NCBI GenBank assembly: GCA_025403435.1
Contig: JAJQZP010000048.1
Span: forward strand, 641,011 to 705,010
Source of the DNA: Artocarpus heterophyllus
Lineage: Eukaryota; Streptophyta; Magnoliopsida; Rosales; Moraceae
Direction: 5' to 3'
DNA length: 64,000 nucleotides
A program made the translations under genes and the position numbers. The notes below the pieces were generated by a model. It searched no databases. It saw only the letters and a list, made by a program, of their open reading frames with translations, and was not told where the DNA came from. Below are positions 11,526-22,781 of this stretch, piece after piece (the first letter of the stretch is position 1; every line of letters begins with the position of its first letter).

Positions 11526-13772
11526 TGGTTCACGCCCCAAAATGTGTTTATTCTTTTTAATAATAAACAGCGGACGTATGTAGTATAGAAAGATTGTCGT
11601 ATCCACAGGGAGGTGAAAATTTGTAACTCGAGAGATTGATAAAAATAAACGATCAAAGAGGCAAGCAATTTTTGAAAGCAAAGAAATATTTTTGTGGTTT
11701 TTATTTTATTTAATTCAAAATTTAAAGTATAAAATTAAAATGGTGAAGCTTTGAGAATCCCTTGTATGTTTTGCAACTGATATTGAATTTTGACTCTAAA
11801 TAATAATTATCTAAAGCATTTGATTTATTATATTTTTTCTTATTAATTGCAAGCACATTTTACTAATTATATAGGTCAACCTAAATCGACAATATAGCAA
11901 GCCATAATGCAGTAAGGGTTTTCCTATAAAAACTAGCAAAATAATCATCTGTCACTAATGATTTGGTGCACTAATTATGAAAATTATAACTGTTGTCACT
12001 CAATTATAATTAACATAATTTTAAGATAGAAAAGATAATAACAAATCAAAATTAATATATTTTTATGGAATAAATTATTGCGTTAATTTCAGTAGCACCT
12101 CAACTTATTAATTGGTTTAAGAATACACTATGTCATCCTCTGTCTACAATAAATCAAGAACTACCAAGCATTTACTGTGCCAGTCTATATCTATAATGCA
12201 GCAGAAACTCAACTTAATAAACGAGCATGACTTCAATATTATTAATATTAATTATGCAACACAATTAAATTACATAAAAAAAGCATAACTGAATTTATGT
12301 AAAAATTGGCAGCATAACAACAGTAACAATAATTGTTAAAAACATAGAGATATAATTTATTCCACAAAATATAAGCATTACCATACAGATATAGAGTTAA
12401 AACCCATACTAGAGTACTACGCATACAAGATCATCTCTCTGTCTTACCAGACTCTCTACACTAAATTAAGCATTATTTTATTATATATATATATATATAT
12501 ATTTTACCTAAGGGGTAAAAAGGGAAAAATGGGAGAAAGGGAAAGGGAGGCCCGAAGGCCTTGAGGTGTGGTTTGAATGAGGGGGGAGAGCCCCTATTTA
12601 TAGTGAAGATATTTCACTATTTCAAAATTTTTTTAGTATTTTTCTTTTCTTTTCTTTTCCTTTCTTCGGCAGGAGTAGGCCCCCCCCATTATGATTCGCG
12701 TTAATTAAAATTTTTCTTCTCTTCTGTGCTGATCCGCGTTGTTTGATATGCGAATTTTAGTTTGGAATCCTGTGATTCGTAGGTCATGGCAGCACGAAAC
12801 AGGCGCAATCTGACCCGTTGAATGCGCGATCCAATGGCTGGCAGAGGCGTTCAAGAATGGGCCCAGGTGGGACCAGTGGACCGCAATTTTGAACCGATTG
12901 GTCTTCCCCAGCTGATCGAACGGCTACCAAGATGGATGCACGTGGAGTCTACCGCACGAGATCCAAAACTGTCTGAGATTCCCTCTGACGCGCCTGCAGC
13001 TTTGTCTGTGCGTGTAATGCACGCGCCAATCAGAAGTGACACGTGGACTGTACCCTGAGATTCTGCTGACGCATTGGATGACGCGTTGACACGCGTCTCT
13101 TCCTCGGACGGCTGAGATTGATTTGGCAGTAAATCCGACGGCTCCCATGACGCCACGTGTCCTCTGCCTTCTGAATTTTGAATTTTTCAAAGATTTTTGA
13201 TGCATTTGATGTCCGATTTTATCCATTTTGGTGATGTTTTGCTCCGTTTTTCCTCCAAATTTTAAATCTAAAAATCATAAAAACATTAAAATTAATTATT
13301 TTACAAACATAATATTTACAAAAATATTTAAATATTTATTTTACATTAATACACCTAAAAATAAATAAAAACTCCTAAAATTTCCAGTCTCTTACGGTTT
13401 GACACAGATATAATTTTTATGACTTGGTAATATTTTTAGAAATTACTAAAAATATAATAGAACATATTTACAAACTTAAAACACACTATCAAACACTCTA
13501 AAACTCAAAATAAAATAACCGTATTACTTTTACGGCTTTGACTATTTACAGACTAGACACTTATTTAACACACCAAAATGACTCTAAAAATTACTAACAA
13601 TTCTATTAAACATAAAAACACACTAAAAACACATTTTTTAAATATATTTACACACTAAGACACAAAAATACTTATTAACACAAATTGCTATTAATTAGAG
13701 GATTTAATGAGAAATAAAAGCATAAATAAATTGTTTAAGCCTTAGAAAATGTTCACTTTTACAGTCTCATCA
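11526..13772. mobile_element. 2247-bp TG...CA insertion with TSD CGCGT (solo LTR or non-autonomous LTR element)
   Basis: The insertion starts TGGTTCACGCC and ends CAGTCTCATCA. It is flanked by CGCGT on both sides (11521-11525, 13773-13777). It interrupts the gag-protease reading frame of the Tat-like element: minus-strand coding text stops at HPHNNA and resumes at ALVCELQ. TG/CA termini and a 5-bp duplication are typical of LTR-element integration. It has no long ORF. On the minus strand its first about 600 bp resemble 17089-17700. A GTCGTATCCACAGGGAGGTG block near 11607 is of a kind common in plant non-autonomous LTR repeats (recalled, not searched). A (TA)n run lies at about 12480-12502. 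Confidence 0.85.
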
Positions 13773-13777
13773 CGCGT

Positions 13778-15480
13778 TATTGTGTGGATGAACAAGTTTA
13801 TCTGCCTCATCTTTGATGAATGTGATTGAAACATCTTGTTGTCATTAGATCTTGTTAATGTTCCCAGACATATTTATGAGATCGCCCCTTTTGACCAACC
13901 GTGCTTCTCGAGTGTAAGCTCGCTGGCCACTTGAGGTGTCCCCGATAACAGGCCCGCCAAAGATTGTGTGAACAATGTTTGGGAGTTCTAAGGCGTTCCC
14001 ACCTTTGTTGTGTGGTCGGGTCTGTGCATCCCTAGTTGGCTGGTTGTTTCTCCAGGCTGTAGAACCAAGAGTCAGGACTCGCTCAATGAATTCCCACAAA
14101 TGTCCATCTCAAACCAGTCTTTCGATCTAGTCCTTAAGCTGGATACAGTCGCCAGTGTTATGCCCCACATCTTCATGGAAATTACAGTACTTATTCTGAT
14201 CCCTCTTGGCCTTACTTCTCTTCAGCTTAGGCGGATCTACCAATAGGTTCCTACCACTCACTTGGGCAAGCACCTTGTTAATGCTAGCGACTAGGGGTGT
14301 GTAGCTTTTAAACTTTCTAGTTGGCACCTCGTCTTCTCAGCCTTCTTTTCCTTCTTCTGCCTCTTATTCTACTTGGCGCTAGGCTGCTAAGGTGCAAATT
14401 TCTATTTCTTCTCTTTCTTACTGTTGCTGCCACTACCTTCTTCTTGATAGCTCTTCATGTATTTGGCCGCGTCGGCGTACCTCTACACATAGCTGAACAT
14501 CTGAGAAAAAGTGCTCGGCTACTTGAAAGCGAGAGACCAGGCCAATTTCTCATCTCGGAGACCCCCAACGAAGACATGTTTCAGGGTCTCGTCTTTGATG
14601 AGTCTCACCTCTAACACTGCTCGGGTAAAACGATTGATGTAATCTTTAACACTGCCGTCCTATTTCTTTATGGCATAGAGGCAAGTTATTTCCTTCCTTA
14701 TTATCTTGGTCTTCTAGAAAGCAGAGGAAAAGGCATCTGATAACTAACGAAAAGAGGCAATGGTCCCTAGCTCGATCCTTCTAAACCATTGCCAAGCAAG
14801 ATTAGTCAATGTGAATGAAAAGGCCTTACACATAGCTGTATTGCTAGCATTCTAGAGAAGCATGTGTCCTCGGTAGAGCTCCGCATGCTCGTCTGTGTCT
14901 GTCATCCTGTCATAGGCCTAGATTTGCAGGACCTTGAATTTTGGCGTTATGGGTGCCTGCATAATGGACTCAGTAAATGGCAGGTCCAGCATGCCACCTT
15001 CATCGAGCCCAAACCTATTGTTGCGGATCTAGTCAATCTGGCGTTGTAGCTCTTAGAACTGGTGGCTATTGGTATCTTCGGGCAGTTCTACCCTGTACGA
15101 GGCACCACCCTCAACCCTGTTGCCAACTTTGGGTTACTGGTCCTGCCGAACTTCTCCTTGATGTCCTAGCCTATCAAAGACCGATGCTCGGGAATCCTGC
15201 GGTGATTGTCCTCGGCCCTTGAGGGCTAAGTCGGCCTTCTTGGACGAGCCTATTGTTAGCTGAGACTCCCCATGTAGATTGTCTAGAGTGCTCAGAATCG
15301 GCTTCATTCGTACCCTTGGCTGCCTATTTTGCTCGAACCCCGGCCTAGTCTGCCTGGGCTGGGGGAAGGAGCACAAGAGCTTGTTGATGCTCCGCTTGCT
15401 GCTGCATGAGTTATTGTGTAAGTATCCGAACAACATTTGTGAGTTTTTGGATCGGATCCTGGGCAACCGGATCATTCACT
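13778..15480 (-). pseudogene. Gag region of the Tat-like element (broken)
   Basis: Minus-strand pieces run from an N-terminal low-complexity region (15475-15134, containing RGQSPQDSRASVFDRL) through mid-gag (about 15050-14340) to the C-terminal gag (14327-14127, containing NKYCNFHEDVGHNTGDCIQL) and the IVHTIFGGPVIGDTSS segment (13970-13900). The CxxHxxxGHxxxxC-like knuckle and IFGG motif are characteristic of plant Tat/Athila-group gags. Stops and frame changes interrupt it. Confidence 0.8.
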
Positions 15481-15707
15481 TGTTCAGCTCTGGCCACGTT
15501 GCCCTAACCCCCTGATCGGGATCTTGTAGCCCGGGGTCTGCTGCAAGGCCCGTTCGGGTTTTGATTTTAGTTTTGGGCTTCACCTGACCCTCCTATCGGG
15601 CACCTTCATCCTGGGTATTGCCTTGTGTTACCATGTTTGGGTCGCAAGGCAAGTTGTGACTATTGACTTCAAGTGAAGGCGTAGGCGCCTTTCTTCCAAC
15701 GCCAGAA

Positions 15708-16354
15708 TGTTGATGCTTGCTGGTGAATAGCGACGATTCAACATCACGTGCGGCTGCGCATAGAGTTCGGACGGCTCTCCCATGCTTATCTCGGCCTACT
15801 TGAGTGTACCTACAATAAGAGGGACGCTTTGAAAGTAAAAAAGGGGGACACTGGTGAGGTACCAGACATGGACTCTCCGACGCTCAAGGCAAGCGTTACT
15901 CCGTAGAGAACGTGAGCTGGTTATATGGGAAAGAGCACGTTCGCCTCAAGTTGTAGTAAATGTGCTCTATTTATAGGCTGCCACTTGAACCAGGTGTTAG
16001 GTGGGTTTTACTTGCAACCTATGTGTCACATCAAGGCTTGTTAGAAGGCAGGTGACATGTGTCATAGTTCCCACCTGTGGATTAGCCTCCATCTAACGAC
16101 AAGAACGTGGCCATTTGTTGGCTTCTTGTGGCAAGTGGCTGCCTGTTTGCAAGCTCTGACAACCCGACCTAAGCACATATTCATTCAAGGAGGAGGCAAC
16201 ACGTGCCACAGCCAGTAGGGGCCCTGTAGAGTAACTTGGACATTCAGGCCAAGCTCTTGGCGTTGACATCGCACTTCTCGAAGCATCTGACGAGCAAATG
16301 TGCTGAGTCACTAGGATTTCTTCCTTGGGGACGACGCTGAGCACACCCCTAACA
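15708..16354 (-). repeat. 5' LTR of the Tat-like element
   Basis: 647 bp, starting TGTTGATGCT and ending CCCTAACA in plus orientation, paired with 3420-4068. The mutual divergence, visible as frequent transitions, indicates an old insertion. Confidence 0.9.
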
Positions 16355-17088
16355 GTATGGTTAGTTTATTATCTAACAATATTATTTATGTTATAACAAT
16401 TCTACTATGTTCATATATGGTGAAAACCCTATAAATAAACCAAACCATGTTTCTATAACATATAATATAATTCATAATTAAATAATGTTCTTCAGTATCC
16501 ACAATGAAATTGAGAATCACGTCTCTTTACTCAACGTAACCCCAAAGGGCACACTTGACAACTCAAAGCTAACGATCCGAGAGTTGTCGGTGAAGGGACA
16601 TCGACTCCTGCATCCTCACCAAGATGTTTCCTATACAGTACGTTCTGGGACTTTCAACCCAAAGGAGTTCGATGCCTCCACCTATTTACCTTTTAGGGTA
16701 TACATGCCTAAGGACATAACTACTGCTCCATTCTCTCATATTCTTACCGATATGCATAGAGTCCATATTATCTAACCATGCTTCTCAAACTGTATCAAAA
16801 CATGTCAAATCAACATGGCCTCACTTTACATCACAAGACGAGTCTAGAGTACCGTATTTCCAAGTGATATATATATAGTAATATATATAAAATAATATAT
16901 AAATTATCTTTCAAACCAAATAATTAATTTTAATTAAATAAAACCTTACAAAGGTTGAGTAATAGAATCCCTACCTCTTTGGCAAATAATCTACCGATAA
17001 CTGACAATACCTGCTCACCACGTAAACTCCAATCTTGTCCTTAACCTTAAGAAAGATTATAATTTAACTTAAATATTAACTCTGTAAT
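16355..17088 (-). mobile_element. Old LTR fragment (element B-related 3' module), right of the Tat insertion
   Basis: The minus strand of 16355-17060 aligns with 35340-36030 of the element B LTR. Examples are GGTAGGGATTCTATTACTCA near 16960-16980 and GTGAGGAT..CAGGAGTCGATGTCCC near 16590-16620. It is continuous with 3250-3419 once the Tat-like element is removed. The only ORF (16485-16775) is a decayed LTR sequence, not a gene. Confidence 0.78.
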
Positions 17089-18340
17089 TGATATGATTGT
17101 GAAAATGCACATTTCTTAAGGCTAAAATCAATCATTTTGCATTAACAGTTTTCATTTAGTCCTTTAGTTATAACATTTGTGTTGTAATTAGTATTTTAGA
17201 GTGTTTGTGTAAAAGTATGTTTACAAATATGTTTTTAGTGAATTTTTATGTTTAATAGTATTTTTAATAATTTTTAGAATCATTTCCGTATGTTTAATAA
17301 TTAATTAGTTTGTAAATAGTTGAAATCATAAAAATAATGTTGTGTAATTTCTTAAGTCTTAAAATATTTGTAAATAAGTTTTTGGTTTGTAAATATGTTT
17401 TATAATATTTCTAGTAATTTATGAAAATATTTTCGAGTCTTAAATAATATATCAGTTAAGTTTGTTAATTTTAGAATTTTTTATTTATTTTTAGTGTGTT
17501 TTGTGTGTTTTATTATAAATAAATAATTTTAAAAATATTGTAAAAATTATGTTTATAAAATAATTAATTTTAGCTTTTTTATTTTGTTTTAGATATGAAA
17601 TCTGCAAGAAAAAAAAGAGCAAAACAATGTAAAAACAGGCAAAAAGAGACCTCAAATGCATTAAAAAAAAGAAATTTAAAACCAAAAGAAATGCCACGTG
17701 GTGAAGTCTGAGCTGCTGGATCAAACCACCTAGGAGAAAAGAAAAAGAAAAGGTTTAAAAGCCAAAAAAAAGGTGGGGAACAAAAACGACCCTCAAGGTT
17801 ATCTGGAGCTACTTTTAAGTCGGTTTATTGACCGCTACAATGCAAATGTTCAATGGTGGGCCAAAGCACGAGCGAGAAGCTTCCCCTGCGATTGTTTTTC
17901 CAAGCAATTTTCATGCGTATAGATAATAGGACCAGTCATTCTTTCCATGCTCCCGCTATTCCGGTTGGTTAGTCTTTATTAAAACATTTGTGCATGACCC
18001 TTGCAATCAACTTTCGTAGGCATGCTTTAACGCGTTCAACCAAAATCTGGGTTTTGGTGGCTTTTCTACATAATAAAGATTATTGATTTTTTAAGATTTA
18101 TTTTATTTTATGTAATTAATTTAAAATTTAGATTTACATTTATCTCTTAAAATTATTTTAGATCTGGTTAGGTTTATCTTTTAGTTAGTTTAGATCCTTA
18201 TAATACCTTAATGATTGTAATTCTATACAGAATTCTCGGGTACTAATGAATATTGAGTTTCTAGTTTTATTTTCTCGAGTCGTTTCAATTTTCTAAAGAC
18301 ATAAATTAATGATTTCTTGGGTGAAAATTCAACAAAAAAA
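17089..18340 (+). mobile_element. Second, diverged copy of the 11526-13772 repeat family
   Basis: It begins TGATATGATTGTGAAAATGC, which corresponds to the minus-strand start of the 11526-13772 insertion (TGATGAGACTGTAAAAGTG). Collinear AT-rich blocks follow, including ATGTTTATAAAATAATTAAT at 17550 and the GAGCAAAACA/CAAATGCATT blocks at about 17620-17660. It probably inserted into the old LTR fragment to its left. The right end is not clear, and no TSD was found. Confidence 0.6.
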
Positions 18341-18510
18341 AAAAAAGGCTGGATATTTTAAGGCTAAAGAAATTAGCCCATTCGGATAAATTTCATATTA
18401 AATATTGTATTTAATATTTAGTAAATTAATTTATAAGTCGCATATTTGTTGAGTAAGTCCTACAAATTTGTTCACTAATCACTATCAATAAATCTTGTCG
18501 TATATTCAGC
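18330..18510 (+). repeat. Dispersed repeat, copy 1 (pair with 27080-27245)
   Basis: This block runs from GGCTGGATATTTTAAGGCTA through GCATATTTGTTGAGTAAGTC and recurs at 27080-27245 in the same orientation with about a quarter of positions changed. The family is not identified. Confidence 0.6.
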
Positions 18511-18990
18511 AAAGGGAAGGAATAAAAATTGCCATGTACTAAACAGAAACGAAATAATAATTAAATAATAGGATTAGACAATTAAATAATATGAATGAAA
18601 TTTTAAGAACTTAAGAACTTAAAATGAATTTTCTCAAGGAATTCCTTTTGAAAAAGATCGGTAAAACAAACATGACCAAGTAGGGAACAGACTAGTCTCA
18701 ATTGCATACGTTGTTATTTGCATTAATAATCGACGTATTTTGTTGAAATATTGAAATGACTATTGTAATTTATATTTATAATTTTTTCTATATTTAATGT
18801 GAAAAACCTGTGAACAAATCATCTTGTATAATTGTAATAGATTGGTAGCTTAATTATAAGAAATCAATTATAAAAAGTCAACTCATACAAACTCCTTGTA
18901 TATCATGTACAATTTATTGCAAAAGTATTAAGGAAAAAATGAAAAATATCCATGGTTCGTGGATATAAACGTAGTGCATAACCATGTTAA

Positions 18991-19158
18991 AAGGGTGTTT
19001 AATAAATATGATTAGAACTAACTTTTTGGTTATCAAAAAATAGTGTAAAGCTCTCACATACTACATTAAAGCAAAAAGTTGTTATATCATAAAGCTCTCG
19101 CATGCTACATTGTTTTGAACTAAAAAATTGACTCTAACCATACTTGCAAAACGCCCTC
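18991..19158. mobile_element. MITE (PIF/Harbinger Tourist-like), TSD TAA
   Basis: 168 bp, flanked by TAA (18988-18990 and 19159-19161). The ends AAGGGTGTTTAATAAATATG and (inverted) GAGGGCGTTTTGCAAGTATG form imperfect terminal inverted repeats. The interior carries two copies of the TAAAGCTCTCRCATRCTACA motif shared by the other MITEs in this window. Confidence 0.75.
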
Positions 19159-19699
19159 TAAATATCTTGTCTTCGTCTCTCCTATCTTTTGTTTTTCGTA
19201 TTTATTTTTATTTTTTTTTAAGTTATTAAAACCGAACAAGCCTCTTAATTCTTTTTCTTTTAAGTTACGTAAAACCATTGTTTCTGTATAATTTCATAAA
19301 GCCAAAAAAAAAAATCATATTTCAATTATTGAACAAAAGAGAATAAGAATCAGGGTCAATCAACACAGGAACAAATTGAAAAAGAGAGTAAATCTGTCAA
19401 TATGTTACGAATACGTAAATTTATTAGTATGGATTTTAAAATTTTTAACACCTCATAAATTTCATGTTATCTTCACTTTCGTTACTACTATTAACTTTTT
19501 TCTTTCTTTTTTTTTCACATCACTAATGTTTTTAAGGCTAAATTAGTGTCTTTTTCATACCCGTAATGTTTTAAGGTTAAATTAGTATGTTTTTCACATA
19601 AGTAGCAAAGATAAAATGCATGCAAAAACTTGGCTTTTGCAAGTTTTTATCATTGCTATTTCTAAAGATAAATTAGTGTCCTTTTTACACCCTGTAAGT

Positions 19700-20030
19700 T
19701 TCTAAGGTTAAATGTAATGACCCAGCTTTGCAAGCCATTACTTAGCTTACTTAAACTTCATGTGTTGTTTTTAACCTTACATAAAAATGCGGAGCAATTT
19801 TTTTTTCTTAAAAACATACTTAAAACTGTTATAACTTATATTACAACATTAATTAAGAACATAAGTCTCACACTTTAGAGTTCTTCAATACAGTTGAAAA
19901 CAACTGTAGTTGATCTCATACTTTAAGATTATCGGCCTATATAGATAGCCTTTGAGAACTTGTATTGTAAAACAAGATGACGAATAATAAGAAAGTCTTC
20001 TTATTTTTCTTGTGTCTCTTTATTTTATTC
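19700..20030. repeat. LTR-like fragment
   Basis: The block TGTAATGACCCAGCTTTGCA (19710-19729) looks like an LTR start, and ACATAAAAATGCGGAGCAA follows near 19780. A second piece (about 19860-20030) has GAGAACTTGTATTGT and AATAATAAGAAAG, features common at plant Copia LTR ends. No partner LTR or TSD was found. Classified by feel only. Confidence 0.35.
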
Positions 20031-20589
20031 ATACTTTGTGAAGTAGCTTTTGTGCATTTGTTTGATAACACGTTTTTAGCATGTGTCTCTTATTGTTTGT
20101 TGTTAATAAAGATGTGATTGGCCATGTATGATTTCAAAAAAATTTCTTTTTTTTTGAAGGGTATAATATATTCCAAATTAAGGAAATACAAATACCAATT
20201 GACTCATATCACCACAAACTATTAGAAAACCATGACCCTGATAAACAACTGATTACACCAATTAATTTGAATGAAGCACTCAAGGGGAAAATACACATAA
20301 CAAAATCCAAAAATGGACACCTAATAAGATACAACAACGATCGAGTACACATATAGCTCTTTAACAAATCCTGTACAACTGGTGGAAGTATTCAATTGAC
20401 CAAGATCACAAATCCTGTAGCACAAAGTTTTGTTTTATAACCCTTAGCCGATGTGCATTGGACAACAAAAGGGGTAGGATTATTTTTCAAATGTACACCT
20501 TTTCAACATTAGGCTCATTTCTACTTTACCTTCTGATTTTACAGACTCTGTTTAGTTTGCGGGTTCAAATTTTATAGGCTCTATTTTGG

Positions 20590-21190
20590 AGGGTTCTTAA
20601 AAGCCGCTTTTGGCTTCCTAATTTCAAAAGTTGCTTTTAAAAGTGTTTAGATGATCTGTCAAACAAGCTTTTGCTCTCCATAATAGTTTCTGGTCAAAGG
20701 GCCGGTTTGACAGAGCTTTTGCTTGTGCTCTTATAGGGTATTTTGGGAGCCTTGGTTAGAACCAACTTTGGTTGACAATACTGTAGCATGTGAAAGCTTT
20801 ACACTATAGCATACTTTTTCTTGACACTATAGTATGTGAAAGCTTTACACCATAACAACCAAGAGTTTTGACTCAAATTACCAAACACCGCATTAGTCAG
20901 TTAAAGAAAATGAGTAAAAGTTGTGGTTTCAATAACTGTTTGGAACCATACTTTTAAAGAGCTTAAATTGGCCAAATAGTTTTAAAATTTTTTAAGGAAG
21001 TTTAAATGTCTAGTATATGTTTTAAAGTTTATTTTAGAATAACTTTTATGAAAAGCTATATTTTATGGCTTTAATTGAAGCACTGTTGAAAAGTCAAAAC
21101 ACTTCTGACAGATCATTCAAACACTTCCAGAAATAACTTTTAGATAAAAGAAGCCAAAAGTGGCCTCTAGAAAAAGGAAGCCAAAAGCAT
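20590..21190. mobile_element. Long inverted-repeat (foldback/MITE-like) element with a nested MITE
   Basis: The left arm (about 20590-20720, with GCTTTTGGCTTCCTAATTTC and GTGTTTAGATGATCTGTCA) is the inverse of the right arm (about 21090-21190, with TGACAGATCATTCAAACACT and GAAGCCAAAAG). The arms flank about 370 bp that includes the MITE at 20734-20892. There is no coding capacity. Its class (hAT-like?) is unproven. Confidence 0.65.
20734..20892. mobile_element. MITE (Tourist-like), TSD TTA
   Basis: 159 bp between TTA (20731-20733) and TTA (20893-20895). The ends are TAGGGTATTTTGG and CCAAACACCGCA. It contains two inverted CATGTGAAAGCTTTACAC-type motifs. It is nested inside the inverted-repeat element at 20590-21190. 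Confidence 0.75.
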
Positions 21191-21370
21191 CTTTCAGAAA
21201 GCCTTCCCAGATATGCGCAAAACCACAAAGTGCAACTTTTCAAAAAGCTCTTCTAAAATAGACTTTGAAGCTTGTATTAAAGTTTTAATAAGTCATTATA
21301 AACTTTATTATAACATTTTTTCTCTTCTTAAAACTTTTAAAACCATTATGATTCATTTAAGTATTTTTAA

Positions 21371-21489
21371 TAGGGTATAAAGTTTCCACATGCTACAATA
21401 AAAAGTAAAAGTTGTTACAATGTAAAGCTTTCACATACTACAGCATTTTTAACCAAAATTAGTTTCAACCATACTTTACAAATATCCTA
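21371..21489. mobile_element. MITE (Tourist-like), TSD TAA
   Basis: 119 bp between TAA (21368-21370) and TAA (21490-21492). The ends are TAGGGTAT and ATATCCTA. It carries the TAAAGCTTTCACATACTACA motif of the local MITE family. Confidence 0.65.
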
Positions 21490-21499
21490 TAAAAATAAG

Positions 21500-22781
21500 G
21501 TTTCAAACACTCACTGAAAAGTAACAACATGTACTTATCTGTCAAGCATCCCATTTTTTAAGAATTAAGGTTCACAACATAAGCAAAAGTCCTGTCAAAA
21601 TGGCTCATATAGTTTTAAATTTTTTTCATTTGAACTGTAAATTTTAAATTGTGTGCTTTAAATTACAATTCAAATTGATATTTTAAAGTGTAAAATCTGA
21701 ATTGAAAATACTATGAACTGGAGTTTTGATATTGTTCAAAATATGAATTTGAAAAAACAAAAAAAGAATCGTCACCGGACAAAAAACTTCAAACTGCACC
21801 ATAAAGCGCATTTTTTTCGTTGAAAGGACCATCAAGCGCATATTTGGTTGGTGTATCTTGACTTTTTAATATTAACAAGGTTTTTATTTTTTATTTTTTA
21901 TTTTTTATTTTTTTGAAAGGTATTTTTATTTTTATTTTTATTTTTTTATGTAAGTATTTTTTATTTTTTTGAAGGAAAGCAAGCTTACTCGTAACAGGAT
22001 TTTATTTCAAAAAAATTTAAATTTGAAATATTTAGCGAAGAGAAAGTTGAAACAAAAAGATCTGATTTGATTTGATTGGACGATAAGGGGGAATGAAGTC
22101 CATAATTACAGATAGATAGAGAGATATTAAGGGGGAAAAAAGATAGAGATAGAGAGAGAGGATTGCTTGCTACGCAAGGAAAGGAACAGCGGAAATCGGA
22201 GAACAAAAAAAAAAAATTGAGAGGAAATGAGTTGTTGAGCTCTTTAACCTTCTAGTCGAAAGTTTAAACTTTTTCCTTGTTTTGGCTCAAATTTACGTAA
22301 AGAAGTTCTACGATTGTGACTGGTTCTTTATTAGCTTTGCCCATGTTTAGGTATTCCTTTCAAAACTCTTCTTTTTCCTTTTTTTTTTTTTTTTTTGCTG
22401 TTAATCCTTGTACTTGTTTATTAATACAAACATGTGTAATCATTTATGGATTCACGAATGACAAAAAATAAAAATAAAAAAAGGAATGCTATATATTTCT
22501 CTTTTGGTGTTAGAGAAAGTAATTACTGTTTTGATTTCTTAGAATTCAAATTAAGTTAATTTCCCATATCTGAAAAATGCTGTTTACTGACTCTGGAATC
22601 ATCATAATGTCATGCTTCAAACATACTACACAAGAAACCCTAAAATACTTGTAAAAATCTCTTCATACGCCCTTTCTCTGGCGCCCCCCTTTTTTTTTTT
22701 TTTTTTTTTTTTTTTGTGATTTTTGAATGTTGATGATCAAGTATACCCTGCTAAAAGATCTCAAAAGCTGTATAACAGAAA
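21500..22781. promoter_or_regulatory. Upstream region of the RBR gene; simple repeats
   Basis: AT-rich, with TTTTTATTTT repeats (21880-21960), a GATAGATAGAGA/GAGAGA purine run (about 22110-22160) and long T runs (22378-22396, 22688-22715). The GA-rich stretch could lie in a leader or untranslated exon of the RBR gene, but I cannot place a transcription start. Confidence 0.35.

Larger units (their letters stand above)
3420..16354 (-). mobile_element. Ty3/gypsy retrotransposon, Tat-like lineage, decayed
   Basis: Two LTRs of about 648 bp (3420-4068 and 15708-16354) bound a 12.9-kb element whose gag-pol reads on the minus strand, so the right LTR is its 5' LTR. The flanking 5-mers are GCATG (3415-3419) and GTATG (16355-16359). 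Joining the flanks recreates the GCATGGTTAG found uninterrupted in paralogous LTRs at 36 and 42.7 kb, so the insertion site is certain. Next to the 5' LTR the minus strand reads TTCTGGCG, a PBS-like sequence. Gag, protease, RT/RNase H and integrase lie in that order with many stops. An extra gene lies on the plus strand between integrase and 3' LTR, a known layout for Tat-lineage elements. The LTRs differ at many positions, so the insertion is old. Confidence 0.9.

Noticed and set aside
21985..22206. 73-codon minus-strand frame upstream of the RBR gene
   Set aside because: Ser/Leu-rich translation of a GA-repeat region. Not a gene.
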